Source of the DNA: Okapia johnstoni
Taxonomy: Eukaryota > Chordata > Mammalia > Artiodactyla > Giraffidae
Direction: 5' to 3'
Assembly: GCA_024291935.2 (NCBI GenBank)
Contig: CM044315.1
Span: forward strand, 74,754,385 to 74,818,384
DNA: 64,000 nucleotides
Shown here: positions 43,720 to 55,169 of the stretch, in pieces
Layout of the letters: every line of letters begins with the position of its first letter
Position numbering within the stretch: the first letter of the stretch is position 1
Notes under the pieces: generated by a model
Database searches by the model: none
What the model saw: the letters and a program-made list of their open reading frames with translations, nothing else
Told to the model about the DNA's origin: nothing
Position numbers and translations under genes: made by a program

Positions 43720-44030
43720 GCTTCCCTAGTAGCTCAGCTGGTAAAGAATCCACCTGCAATGCAGGAGACCCTGGTTCGATTCCTGGTTTGGGAAGATCCC
43801 CTGGAGAAGGGATAGGCTACCAACTCCAGTATTGTTGGGCTTACCTGGTGTCTCAGCTGGTAAAGAATCAGCCTTCAATGTGAGAGACCTGGGTTCAATC
43901 CCTGGGTTGGGAAGATCCCCTGGAGAAGGGAAAGACTACTCACTTCAGTATTCTGGCCTGGAGAATTCTGTATAGTACAGTCCATGGGGTTGCAAAGAGT
44001 CAGACGCGACTGAGCAACCTTCACTTTCAC
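43720..44030 (+). repeat. Two-headed Bov-tA SINE
   Basis: Two tRNA-Glu-like heads in tandem, starting at about 43718 (GGGCTTCCCTAGTAGCTCAG) and 43837 (GGGCTTACCTGGTGTCTCAG), then one body and tail ending CTTTCACTTTC. Target duplication TTTCAGTATCTTGG (43706-43719) and TTTCGGTATCTTGG (44031-44044) encloses both heads, so they inserted as a unit. Confidence 0.93.
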
Positions 44031-44044
44031 TTTCGGTATCTTGG

Positions 44045-44812
44045 CTCAGGGTCATTTTCAAGAAGAGATACTAGAGAACTATAGCATTTAGTTAGAAGGA
44101 TGCCAATATTTTGATACATATTCTTAACAAAATCATAGCTTTATCTTCATGTCATTTAAGAACAGCACAGTCTTCTATGAGTTTCAGAATATTTTTATTA
44201 ATTGTTAAATTTCAGCAATGGATCAGGTGTTAATTTTACTATTAATTTAAGAAAAATTTTCATTCTTAACAGAATTTGATTTTTTTGATTGTAAAAAATT
44301 ATCTCAACTATGAAAGCTTGTGATAGTTCATTAATGGTTTTCACCATATGGGAATATGATAATTTTTACTTTTCACATATCCCATTTATTTAATGCGTTC
44401 ATAAAAATTTTTCTTTTTTTTCAAACTGTAAAGGAAGAAGTTTTTATTTGTCACATATTTTTAAGAAATATTGATTGTGACTATTTTATTCTTAATATGC
44501 TTTCAAAATAATGTACTTACATGTCAATTGAAGGAAAACAAAGCAAGCAAATGCAAAGATGCCTAGAATTTTATAGAAGAATAAAAATTTTTAAGTAGGA
44601 TTAGAAATTCCTAAATAAAACTTTCAACAATGTTATGGAAAAATACCTGAGATTTGTTGTAAAGGGATGGGAAAAACAATCTGCCAATAATTACAGTTTA
44701 CTTGCCTTTTTTCAGGAGTCTTAGAAATCATTCATTTGAAGATATTAATCTCTATGTCAGACTTTGCAGAAGAAATCACTATGCTGTGGACTATGTTATT
44801 AATTTTAAAATC
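44045..44812. other. Unassigned AT-rich stretch
   Basis: Poly-T and poly-A patches; no element recognised. Confidence 0.45.
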
Positions 44813-44814
44813 AC

Positions 44815-45576
44815 TCATTCATATTTCTGTTTTTGTGCCAGTACCATAGTGTTTTGATGACTTTAGCTTTGTAGTATAGTCTGAAGTCAGGGAGTATGAT
44901 TCCTTCAGTTCTGTTTTTTTTTCTCAAAACCATTTTTGCTGTTCAGGGTCTTTTGTATTTCCATACAAATTGTAAAATTTTTTGTTGTAATTCTGTGAAT
45001 AATGCCATTGGTAATTTGATAAGGATTGCATTGAATCTATAGCTTCCTTTGGGTAGTAAAGTCATTTTCACAATATTGATTCTTCCAGTCCAAGAACATG
45101 GTATATCTATCTGTGTCATCTTTGATTTCTTTCATTAGTATATTATAGTTTGCTGAGTACAAGTCCTTTGCCTCCTTAGGTAGGTTCATTCCTGGATATT
45201 TTATTTTTTTTGTTGTGATGGTAAATAGGATCATTTCCTTGGTTTCTCTTACTGATCTTTCATTGTTAGTATATATGAAAGCAAGAGATTTCTGTGTCTT
45301 AATTTAACTTTATTAAATTAATTGATTAGCTCTAGTAGTTTTCTAGTAGCATCTTTAGGATATTCTATGTATAATATCATGTCTTTGCAAACAGTGACAG
45401 TTTTACTTCTTCTTTTCCAATTTGTATTCCTTTTATTTCTTTTCCTTCTCTGATTGTTGTGGCTAGGACTTTCCAAATTATGTTGAATAAGAGTGGCAAG
45501 AGAGGGTATCCTTGTCTAGTTCCTGATCTTAGAGGAAATGCTTTTAGATGTTCACTTTTAAGAATAATATTTGCTT
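44815..45576 (-). repeat. L1 ORF2 fragment
   Basis: Reverse L1 RT region: TTGATAAGGATTGCATTGAA, CCAAGAACATGGTATATCTA, CTTAGGTAGGTTCATTCCTG, TGTTGAATAAGAGTGGCAAG. Truncated at both ends. At 45577 it changes abruptly to plus-strand L1 leader sequence. Minus frames 45037-45234 and 45377-45610 are RT remnants. Confidence 0.85.
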
Positions 45577-46292
45577 CTGGCTCAAGACAGCGGAGTAGAA
45601 GGACATGCACTCATCTCCACCTGTGAGAGCACCAAATTGCAACTAGCTGTTGAACAACCATCAACAGGAGGACACTGGAACCCACCCAAAAAAGATACCC
45701 CATATCCAATGGCAAAGAAGAAGCCTCAGTGAGATGGTAGGAGGGGTGCAATCACAATAAAATTGAATACCATACTCACTGGGTGGGTGACCCACAGTCT
45801 GGAGGACAATAATACCAAAGAACTTCTCACATCATTGTGAAAGTTCTGAACCCCACGTCAGGTTTCCCAGCCTGGGGATCGGGGAAAGGGACTGGGAATC
45901 CCCAGGGAATCTGTTCTTGGCAGCCAGCGGTATTTGCTTATAGGCCTTCCAGAGGGCTGAGGGAAACAGAGACTCAAGTCTTAGAGGGCACAAACAGAAT
46001 TTTCATGCACCAAGACTCAGAGGAGAGGAGCAGTGACCCCACAGGAGACTGAATCAAAACCTTACCAGACAAGCAAAAGTTAAGAGAATTCAACACCACT
46101 ACACCAGCTTTATAATAGATGTTAAAGGAACTTCTCTAGGCAGGAAACACAAGACAAGGAAAAGACCTACAGAAAATAACCCAAAACAATTAAGGAAATG
46201 GTAACAGAATAATACAGATTAATAATTACCTTGAATGTTAATGGATTAAATGCAGGAACCAAAAGACATAGTCTGCTTGGATGGATGAAAAC
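45577..46292 (+). repeat. L1 5' leader joined to ORF2 start
   Basis: 45577-46060 matches the L1 leader (GACAGCGGAGTAGAAGGAC, CACGTCAGGTTTCCCAGCCT). From about 46070 it continues with the ORF2-proximal region (AGGAACTTCTCTAGGCAGGA, GAATGTTAATGGATTAAATG). ORF1 is missing, so an internal deletion joined the two. Confidence 0.75.
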
Positions 46293-46548
46293 ATGTGCAT
46301 ATTTGCACTTCCACTTACCACATCATTCTGCTTGACTCCCTCAGATTGTATGTAATTATTTTATATTGTTAAATTAATCATGTTCCCATTATGGCTTGCA
46401 ATTGTAATTATCTTTTATTTTTTGTCTGGTTATTGACTATGAAAACTGGTAAACACCTTTTACATTGTGGCTATAACTATGACTCACTTAATACCGTTGT
46501 ATCATGTTTGGTCAACAGAAAAATAATAGAACTCTGTATCACCAAAAA
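46293..46548. other. Unassigned segment inside the L1/BovB complex
   Basis: AT-rich block between L1 and the Bov-A-like piece. TTGACTATGAAAACTGGTAA and TGGCTATAACTATGACTCAC look repeat-like but I cannot name a family. Confidence 0.35.
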
Positions 46549-46593
46549 GGTGAACGTAAAAGTCGCTCAGTCCTATCTGTCTCTTTGTGACCC
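46549..46593 (-). repeat. Bov-A-like fragment at the BovB 5' edge
   Basis: AAAGTCGCTCAGTCCTATCT then TTTGTGACCCCATGGACT is the Bov-A unit in reverse, fused directly to the leader at 46594. Confidence 0.65.
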
Positions 46594-49500
46594 CATGGAC
46601 TGGGGAAACAGACTCTTGGAGGGCACAGACAAAACTTTGTACACACCAGGACCCAGGAGAAAGGAGCAGTGACCTCACAAGAGATTGAGCCAGACTTGCC
46701 TGTGAATATCCAGGAGTCTCCAGTGGAGGCATGGGTTGACAGTGTCCTGCCACTGGGTCAGGGGCACTGGTGGATGCTGGCGTAAGTCCTTTTGAAGAAG
46801 GTCACAATTACTGCTATTACCCCTACCATAGTTTGGCCTCAGGCCAAACTATAGGGAGGGAACACAGCCATCAACAGTAAATTGAATTAAAGATTTACTG
46901 AGCATGGCCCCACCCATCAGAGCAGACCCAGATTCCCCCACAGTCAGTCTCTCTCATCAGGAAGCTTCCACAAGCCTCTTATCCTTATGCATCATCAGGG
47001 CAGACAGAATGAAAACCACAATCACAGAAAACAAACCAAACTGATCACCTGGATCACAGCCTTGTTTAACTCAATGAAACTACAAGCCCTGCCATGTAAA
47101 GCCACCCAAGACGGATGGGTCATGATGGAGAGTTCTGATAAAATGTGGTCCACTGGACAAGGGAATGGCAAACCGCTTCAGTTTTCTTGCCTTGAGAACC
47201 CCATGAACAGTATGAAAAGGCAAAAAGATATGACACTGAAAGATGAACTCCCCAGTCAGTAGGTGCCCATATGCTACTGGAGAAGAGTGGAGAAATAGTT
47301 CAGGAAATAATGAAGAGGCTGAGCCAAAGCAAAAACAGCACCCGGTTTTGGATGTGACTGGTGATCCAAGTCCGATGCTGTAAAGAACAATACTGCATAG
47401 GAACCTGAAATATTAGGTCATTGAATCAAGGTAAATTGAAAGTGGTCAAACAGGAGATAGCAAGAATGAACATTGACATTTTAGGAATCAGTGAACTAAG
47501 ATGGACAGAAATGGGTGAATTTAATTCAGATGACCATTACATCTACTACTGTGGGCAAGAATCCCTTAGAAGAAATGGAGTAGTCCTCATAGTCAACAAA
47601 AGAGTCCGAAATGCAGTACTTGGATGCAATCTCAAAAACGACAGAATGATTTCTGTTCGTTTCCGAGGCAAACCATTCAGTATCACAGTAATCCAAGTCT
47701 ATGCCCCAACTACTGAAGAAGCTGAAGTTGAACGGTTCTATGAAGACCTACAAGACCTTCTAGAGCTGGCGTCAAAAAGAGATGTCTTTTTCATCATAGG
47801 GGACTGGAATGCAAAAGTAGGAAGTCAAGAGATACCTGGAGTAACAGGCAAGTTTGGGCCTTGGAGTACAGAATGAAGCAGGGCAAAGGCTAACAGAGTT
47901 TTGCCAAGAGAACGCACTGGTCATAGAAAACACCCTCTTCTAACAACACAAGAGAAGACGTTACACATGGACATAACCAGATGGTCAATAATGAAATCAG
48001 ATTGATTATATTCTTTGCAGCCAAAGATGGAGAAGCTCTATCCAGTCAGCAAAAACAAGACCGGGAGCAGACTGTAGCTCAGATCATGAACTCCGTATTG
48101 CCAAATTCAGACTTAAGTTGAAGAAAGTAGGGAAAACCACTAGACCATTCAGGTATGACCAAAATCAAATCCCTTACGATTATACAGTGGAAGTGACAAA
48201 TAGATTCAAGATATTAGATCTGTTAGACAGAATGCATGAAGAACTATGGACGGAGGTTTGTAACATTGTACAGGAGGTGGTGATCAAAACCATCCCAAAG
48301 AAAAAGAAATGCAAAAGGGCAAAATGTTTCTTTGAGAAGGCCTTACAAATAGCTGAGAAAAGAGGAAAAACGAAAGGTGAAGGAGAAAAGGAAAGATATA
48401 TCCATCTGATGAAGTTCAGTTCAGTTCAGTTGCTCAGTCATGTCCAACTCTTTGTGACCCTGTGGACTGCAACACGCCAGGCCTTCCTGTCCATCACCAA
48501 CTCCCGGAGTTTGCTCAAACTCATGTTCATTGAGTCGGTGATGCCATCCAACCATCTCATCCTCTGTCGTCCCCTTCTCCTCCTGCCTTCTTTCCCAGTA
48601 TCAGGGTCTTTTCAAATGAATCAGCTCTTCGCATCAGGTGGCCAAAGTATTGGAGTTTCAGCTTCAGCATCAGTCCTTCCAATGAATATTCAGGACTGAT
48701 TTCCTTTAGGATGGACTTGTTGGATCTCCTTGCAGTCCAAGGGACTCTCAAGAGTCTTCTCCAACACCACAGTACAAAAGCATTAATTCCTCAGCACTCA
48801 GCTTTCTTTATAGTCCAACTCTCACATCCGTACATGACTACTGGAATAACCATAGCCTTGACTAGACAGACCTTTGTTGGAAAAGTAATGTCTCTTCTAT
48901 AGAATAACAAGAGGGGATAAGAAAGCCTTCCTACGTGATCAATGCAAAGAAATAGAGCAAAACAGTAGAATGGGAAAGACTAGCGATCTCTTCAAGAAAA
49001 TTAGAGATACCAAGGGAATATTTCATGCAAAGATGGGTACAATAAAGGACAGAAATGGTATGAACCTAACAGAAGCAGAAGATATTAAGAAGAGGTGGCA
49101 AGAAGACACAGAAGAACTATACAAAAAAGATCTTCATGACCCAGATAACCAAATGGTGTGATCACTCACCTGGAGACAGACATCCTGGAATGCAAAGTCA
49201 AGTGGGACTTAGGAAGCATCACTACAAACAAAGCTAGTAGAGGTGATGGAATTCCAGGTGAGCATTTTCAAATCCTAAAAGATGATGCTGTGAAAGTGGT
49301 GCACTCAATATACCAACAAATTTGGAAAACTCACTAGTGGTCACAGAACTGGAAGAGGTCAGTTTTTATTCCAATCCCAAAGAATGTCAGTGCCAAAGAA
49401 TGTTCAGACTACTACCCAATTGCATTCATTTCACATGCTAGCAAAGTAATGTTCAAAATTCTCCAAACTAGGCTTCAGCAGTACGTGAAGTAAGAACTTC

Positions 49501-50480
49501 CAGATGTTCAAGCTGGATTTGGAAAATGAGGAGGAACCAGAGATCACATTGCCAACATCTGTTGGATGAGAGAAAAAGCAAGAGAATTCCAGAAAAACAT
49601 CTACTTCTGCTTCATTGACTATGCTAAATCCTTTGACTGTGTGGATCACAGCAAACTGTGGAAAATTCTTCAAGAGATGGGAAGAACAGACCTCCTTACC
49701 AGCCTCCTGGGAAACCTTATGCAGGTCAAGAAACAACAGTTTGAACCATATAGGGAACAATGGACTGGTTCCAAATTGGAAAGGAATACTTCAAGGCTGT
49801 ATATTGTCGCCCTGCTCATTTAACTTATATGCAGAATACATCATGCAAAATGCTGGGCTGGATGAAGCACAAACTGGAATCAAGATTTCTGGGAGAAATA
49901 TCAATAACTTCAGATATGCAGATGACACCTCCTTTATGGCAGAAAGGGAAGAGGAACTAAAGAGCCTCTTGATGAAAGTGAAGGAGGAGAGTGAAAAAGC
50001 TGGCTTAAAACTTAACATTCAAAACATGAAGATCATGGCATCTGTTACCATCACTTCATGGCAAATAGATGGGGAAACAATGGAAACAGTGACAGACTTT
50101 ATTTTCTTGGTCTCCAAAATCACTGCAGATGGTGACCACAGCCATGAAATTAAAACACACTTGCTCCTTGGAAGAAAAGCTATGGCCAACCTAGATAGCA
50201 TATTAAAACGCAGAGACATTACTTTGCCAACATTGGTCCATCTAGTCAAAGTTATGGTTTTTCTAGTAGTCATGTATGGATTGAGAGTTGGACCATAAAG
50301 AAAACTGAGCACAGAAGAATTGCTGCTTTTAAACTTTGGTGTTAGAGAAGACTCTTGAACTCAGAAGACTGCAAGGAGATTAAACCAGTCCATCCTAAAG
50401 GAAATCAGTCCTGAATATTCATTGGAAGGACTGATGCTGAGGCTGAAGCTCTGTTTCTTTGGCCACCTGATGCGAAGAAC
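46594..50480 (+). pseudogene. Nearly full-length BovB LINE with a nested BovB
   Basis: The only copy here with leader, endonuclease and RT. Leader: 46594-47420. APE-type endonuclease: frame 47421-47876 (151 codons) has ISELRW with its catalytic Glu and FIIGDWNAKVG with the Asp and Asn. The SSDHE motif with the catalytic His is in another frame at 48077-48094. The linker runs to about 48415, is cut by a minus BovB piece, then resumes at 48897. RT follows with YADD at 49915-49926 and frames 48970-49161, 49566-49823 and 49615-50298. Breaks: frame loss after 47860, the insertion, stops near 49335 and 49490, and frameshifts near 49720. The 3' end is lost at 50480, where L1 begins. Not functional. 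Confidence 0.85.
48416..48893 (-). repeat. BovB 3' fragment nested in the BovB above
   Basis: Tail CAGTTCAGTTCAGTTGCTCA to CTTTGTTGGAAAAGTAATG. It replaces a short stretch of the host's linker and is complementary to the host's own C-terminal region near 50.2-50.48 kb. Confidence 0.9.
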
Positions 50481-50827
50481 TGAAGAAGGAAGAGTTTGAG
50501 AAGGATAGGTGTTAACTCTTCTGTAAATGTTTGATAGAATTCTCCTGTGAAGCTATCTGGTCCTGGACTTTTATTTGTTGCAAATTTTTAAATTAAAGTT
50601 TCAATTTCAGTGCTTAAAATCATAGTGGCAAGAGTAGACATTCTTATTTTGTTCCTGATCTTAGAAGAAATGCTTTGAATTTTTCACCATTGAGAATGGT
50701 ATTTGCTGTGAGCTTATTGTATAATGCCTTTATTACTTTGAGATAAGTTCTATCTATGCCCACTTTCTGGAGATTTTTTTTTTTTATCATAAGTGAGTGT
50801 TGAATTTTGTCAAACACCTTTTCTCTG
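50481..50827 (-). repeat. L1 ORF2 segment, inverted part
   Basis: GAGTTTGAGAAGGATAGGTG, TAGAATTCTCCTGTGAAGCT, then from about 50620 a more 3' ORF2 piece (TTGTTCCTGATCTTAGAAGA, GTGAGTGTTGAATTTTGTCA). Two reverse pieces with some deletion between them. Confidence 0.85.
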
Positions 50828-51465
50828 AAGAGGAGCTAGTGGATACATTGTTGGTGGGAGTGTAAATTGGTGCAGCCACTGTAGAAAACAGTTTGGAGGT
50901 TTTTAAAAAAACTAAAAATAGAACTACCATATGACCCATCAATTTCTGTCCAGGGTATAAATCTGAAAGAAACAAAAGCGCTAATTTGAAGATATATGTA
51001 CCCCAAGGTTCATAGAAGCATTATTTGCAATTGCTAAGATATGGAAGGGAGAGATGAATGGATGAAGAAATGATACACGTATACATATACACCCACACAG
51101 TGGGATACGACTCAGCCATAAAAGTGAAATTTTGCCATTTACAGCAACATGGATGCATGAGTGGACTTGGAGAGCATTATACTAAGTGAAATGCATCAGA
51201 GAAAGACAAAAGTGTATGATATCACTTATCTTAGGAATATATAAAATACAGCAAAGTAGTGAGTATAACAGAAAAGAAGCAGACTCACAGATACAGAGAA
51301 CAAACTCGTGGTTACTAGTGGGAGAGGGAAGTGGAGAGGGGCAATATAGGATTAGGAGGTGCAAACCATTAGGTATAAAACAAACAACAAGGATATATTA
51401 TTCAACGTGTGAAATATAGCAAATATTTCACAATTATTATAAATGGAGTATAAAATGAAAAGAAG
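50828..51465 (+). repeat. L1 ORF2 end and 3' UTR, sense part
   Basis: GTTGGTGGGAGTGTAAATTG, CATTATTTGCAATTGCTAAG, AACATGGATGCATGAGTGGA, AGACTCACAGATACAGAG. Follows the reverse segment directly, consistent with one 5'-inverted L1. Older subtype than the next L1. Confidence 0.85.
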
Positions 51466-51565
51466 CGCCTTATTTGGAGGTGTCCATCTCTTTATGCAAC
51501 ATGAAACAGTAAATAAGACCTGGCGTTTGCAGTTAAACAGATAATATTTAAAATTCCAATTCCTT

Positions 51566-52376
51566 GGCCGCTATCAAAAAGTCTACAAACAATAAATGCT
51601 GGAGAGGGTGTGGAGAAAAGGGAACTCTCTTACACGGTTGGTGGGAATGCAAACTAGTACAGCCACTATGGAGAACAGTGTGGAGATTCCTTAAAAAAAC
51701 TGGAAATAGAGCTGCCATATGAGCCAGCAATCCCACTGCTGGGCATACACATCGAGGAAACCAGAATTGAAAGAGACACGTGTACCCCAATGTTCATTGC
51801 AGCACTGTTTACAATAGCCAGGACATGGAAGCAACCTAGATGTCCATCAGCAGACAAATGGATAAGAAAGCTGTGGTACATATATGCAATGGAATATTAC
51901 TCAGCCATTGAAAAGAATGCATTTGAATAAGTTCTACTGAGGTGGATGAAACTGGAGCCTATTATATGGAGTAAAGTAAGTCAGAAAGAAAAACACCAAT
52001 ACAGTATACTAATGCATATATATGGAATTTAGAAAGATGGTAATGATGACCCTATATGCGGGACAGCAAAAGAGACTCAGATGTATAAAGCAGTCTTTTG
52101 GACTCTGTGGGAGAAGGTGAGGGTGGGATGATTTGAGAGAATAGCATTGAAACATGTATGTTATCATATGTGAAACAGATCGCCAGTCCACGTTCAGTGT
52201 ATGAGACAGGGTGCTCAGGGCTGGTGCACTGGGATGACCCTGAGGGATAGGATGGGGAGGGAGGTGGGAGGGAGGTTCAAGGTGGGGAACACATGTACAC
52301 CCATGGCTGATTCATGTCAATATATGGCAAAAACCACCACAATAGTGTAATTAGCTTCCAATTAAAATTAAAAAAA
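51566..52376 (+). repeat. Ruminant L1 3' end
   Basis: ORF2 end (AAAGTCTACAAACAATAAAT, CCAGCAATCCCACTGCTGGG) and 3' UTR with the G-rich tract at about 52240-52283 and CATGGCTGATTCATGTCAAT, then an A-rich tail. Same family as the copy at 17.9 kb. Frames on its minus strand are antisense. Confidence 0.92.
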
Positions 52377-52670
52377 ATGCTAAAAAAAAGAATTTAAAGT
52401 AATTTTAATTAAAATTGGAAATATCATCCAAAATAGTAATGGTCTAACTTCTCATCTTACTAATGTCATTACCAGTGTACTGCCACAAGAATAGCAATGA
52501 TTATGAGAAATGCTAGTGAAATTTTTCCAACTTAGTAAAAAAATACTTGAAATTTACTATAAAAACCTATAAGAACTTATCTCAGTTTAGGTTTATTGGT
52601 ATTATGGGATCTTTTATTTGAAGCCTAGTATCTCTCATATTATGGAACTGGATGAAGAATCAAATGATTT

Positions 52671-52804
52671 TAAAAATTATTTTTTTTGTGCCTAGTCTTA
52701 GTTGTGGCATGTGGGATCTAGTTCCCTGACCAGTAATCAAACCTGGCTCCCCTGCACTGGCAGCATGCAATTTTAGCCACTGGACCACCAGGGAAGTCCC
52801 TAGA
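52671..52804 (-). repeat. CHR-type SINE, short
   Basis: CTTAGTTGTGGCATGTGGGA, CCCTGACCAGTAATCAAACC, head end CCACCAGGGAAGTCCC. Target duplication near TCAAATGATTT (52660-52670) and TCAAGTGATTT (52806-52816). Confidence 0.85.
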
Positions 52805-52819
52805 GTCAAGTGATTTAAT

Positions 52820-54828
52820 AAACAGGGTGGATAATTTTTATCCCTTTCTCTAAAGAGACTGGATCTTTTATTTCAGTTTAATATAAAATACATGTAGTCT
52901 AGGGTACAACTTCATGAATGTAACTTTCCCTATATTCTGAGGAAGGAGTAATGATCTAATTTTTATGTTTTTTAAAATTGATTTCTAGAAGTTAAATTTA
53001 GTAAGGTCCTGGGGAAAATAAATATTACCTTTATCAGAGTTGAGACTAATTTTAAGTTGTTTTGCATTGATTATATCTTTTCTGTTACTAGGAGGCTTTT
53101 GTCTTATGACTAGATCAGTGGTTTTTTAGTTGATTGAGTTTCTTCAATTAAGGAACTCAATAAATAATGAGGTATTGTATATATTTTAATTGAAATCTGA
53201 AGTATACATTTTGAGACAATAGGTGTTGTAATTAATTAGTGAACCAGATTATCGCAGGGGTCAAATTCTTTTGGGAGAGGAAGGAGGTAGAAATTTTTCT
53301 TTATCATTTTGTGCATTCTTATATTCATAGTGATTTGAAGTTGGCAAAAAGATGTTCCCAGAAAGTAAACTTTATGTTGAAGTGCATGTCTTTCTGAAGA
53401 AATGAAACAAGTGCAATTTTTTTTAGGTTTCCAATTTTGTGCTATTTCTTATTTAGGTTATCAAAAGTTTTTTAAAGCACATTTCCACTTAAAACTGTGA
53501 GATTGAGTTTTTTTGTTGCTCAAATGACAGAAGCTTCATTATCCTGTAGGTAACTTCTCTGAACAATAAGTACTTTGAAATTTTATAAGTTTCAACCAAA
53601 TTGTCAAAAACTGAGTTAAGTATTGTCAGGAGAATAGATAAATAAATGCCTTTTGTTTCTGTCCTAGCAAGCTAAATATTTTTATATTGATGATTTTATT
53701 TTTTCAAGCTCTTTATCTTTGTATCTATCAATTCATTCTCTCTCTCTCTTTTTTAACATCCTACAAATTAGTAAAATCTCTAAGGTTTTCATCTGTAGCT
53801 TTCCTGATATTTCTGCTGCAGGCTTTTCCTACCCCTGCTTTGTTCCAGTTAAGTAGAAGAGATTGGCAGACTGAATAAACACTTGAGCTTTGTTTTTTTC
53901 TTCCTTCAGTTTTAAAAATCAGTCTCTCTTTTATTATTTGGCTATGATCTATCCATGGGGAGATCTAATTCTTAGATATTTCAGGTCTAAAGTGGATGTG
54001 CTATTTATTATTGCTAACTACTTTGAGTATCATGAATATTTAGTGTTAAAGAGAAGAAAGACACTAGAAGTACAATTTAAAAAATACTTATGTATATGGA
54101 ATTCCTAAAATCAGATTTGACTTTTAAATGCTGCAGAGTTTTAAAATTTATAAATGGAGATTTAAAATCCATTTTCTACTTATATTAGTTTTCTGTATCC
54201 GAGAAAACTACTTGTGATGAAAAGTAAAAAAATCCTTGGGTACATAAGGAATCACTACATTTCTTAATCCTGAAGCTATCTTTCTCTTTGCCTTGCAAGT
54301 TTTAATTAATCATTTTGAAAAAGTGTAATAGTTATGTGGAATTTAAATAAACATGATTATTTCAAGTTGTTTAAGTTATATATAGCATTATTTGAACCAT
54401 ATTTATCACATTCTTACTTGTGTTCATGCTATTTTGTGTACATATTTCCTAATTTTGCACATATTCCCTTACAAAATTATAAGCAAATTTATATCAGGCA
54501 CAGGCAATAATGGATAAGTGTCCTGTCTGACTGGTCTTGCAAGTAGAACCTCCTGTTTCTTTCCATATTGGCTTCCTTGGGTTATGGAAGTATACTTTTA
54601 ATTATTATTTTTTTATTATAACAAGACAAAATTTAAATTTGGCTTTCATACATAAAGTTGGAACCTAAGAAAGCTGAAGCTCTTATCTTTCTGCAATACA
54701 TATCCTATTAATCAAAAAGTGTTAGTATTATGGTAAATGGCCTGTGGTGTTCTTTTCTGTCTCTTACCCACTGGTACCCCATAGTTAATTCCTCTGTGGA
54801 CTGTCTAAATGACCATGTGTCAGAACTA
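52820..54828. other. Unassigned AT-rich intronic stretch
   Basis: Two kilobases without a repeat I recognise and without a gene; frames under 75 codons only. Confidence 0.5.
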
Positions 54829-54840
54829 GGACAGACTTAG

Positions 54841-55155
54841 TGAAAGTGAAAGTCTCTCAATTGTGTCCGACTCTTTGTGACCCCATGGATTATACAGTTC
54901 GTGGAATTCTCCAGGCCAGAATACTAGAGTAACCTTTCCCTTCTCCAGGGAATCTTCCCAACCCAGGGATCAAACCCAGGTCTCCCTTATTGTAGGCAGA
55001 TTCTTTACCAGCTGAGCCACAAGGGAAGCCCAAGAATACTGGAGTGCGTAGCCTATCCCTTCTCCAGTGGATCTTCCCAACCCAGGAATACAACTGGGGT
55101 CTCCTGCATTGCAGGCGGATTCTTTACCAACTGAGCTATCAGGGAAGCCCTTAGG
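54841..55155 (-). repeat. Two-headed Bov-tA SINE
   Basis: Reverse of the 43.7-kb type: tail (AGTGAAAGTCTCTCAATTG), one body, then two heads ending at about 55032 and 55150. Target duplication GGACAGACTTAG at 54829-54840 and 55156-55167 encloses both heads. Confidence 0.93.
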
Positions 55156-55169
55156 GGACAGACTTAGGG

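Noticed and set aside
43718..43830. tRNA genes at Bov-tA heads
   Set aside because: The heads keep A- and B-box-like sequence but are SINE parts without an intact cloverleaf or isolated context.
47421..47876. Endonuclease-like frame as a DNA-repair gene
   Set aside because: The APE-type motifs are in the BovB context and continue into BovB RT; the frame is broken before the SDH motif.
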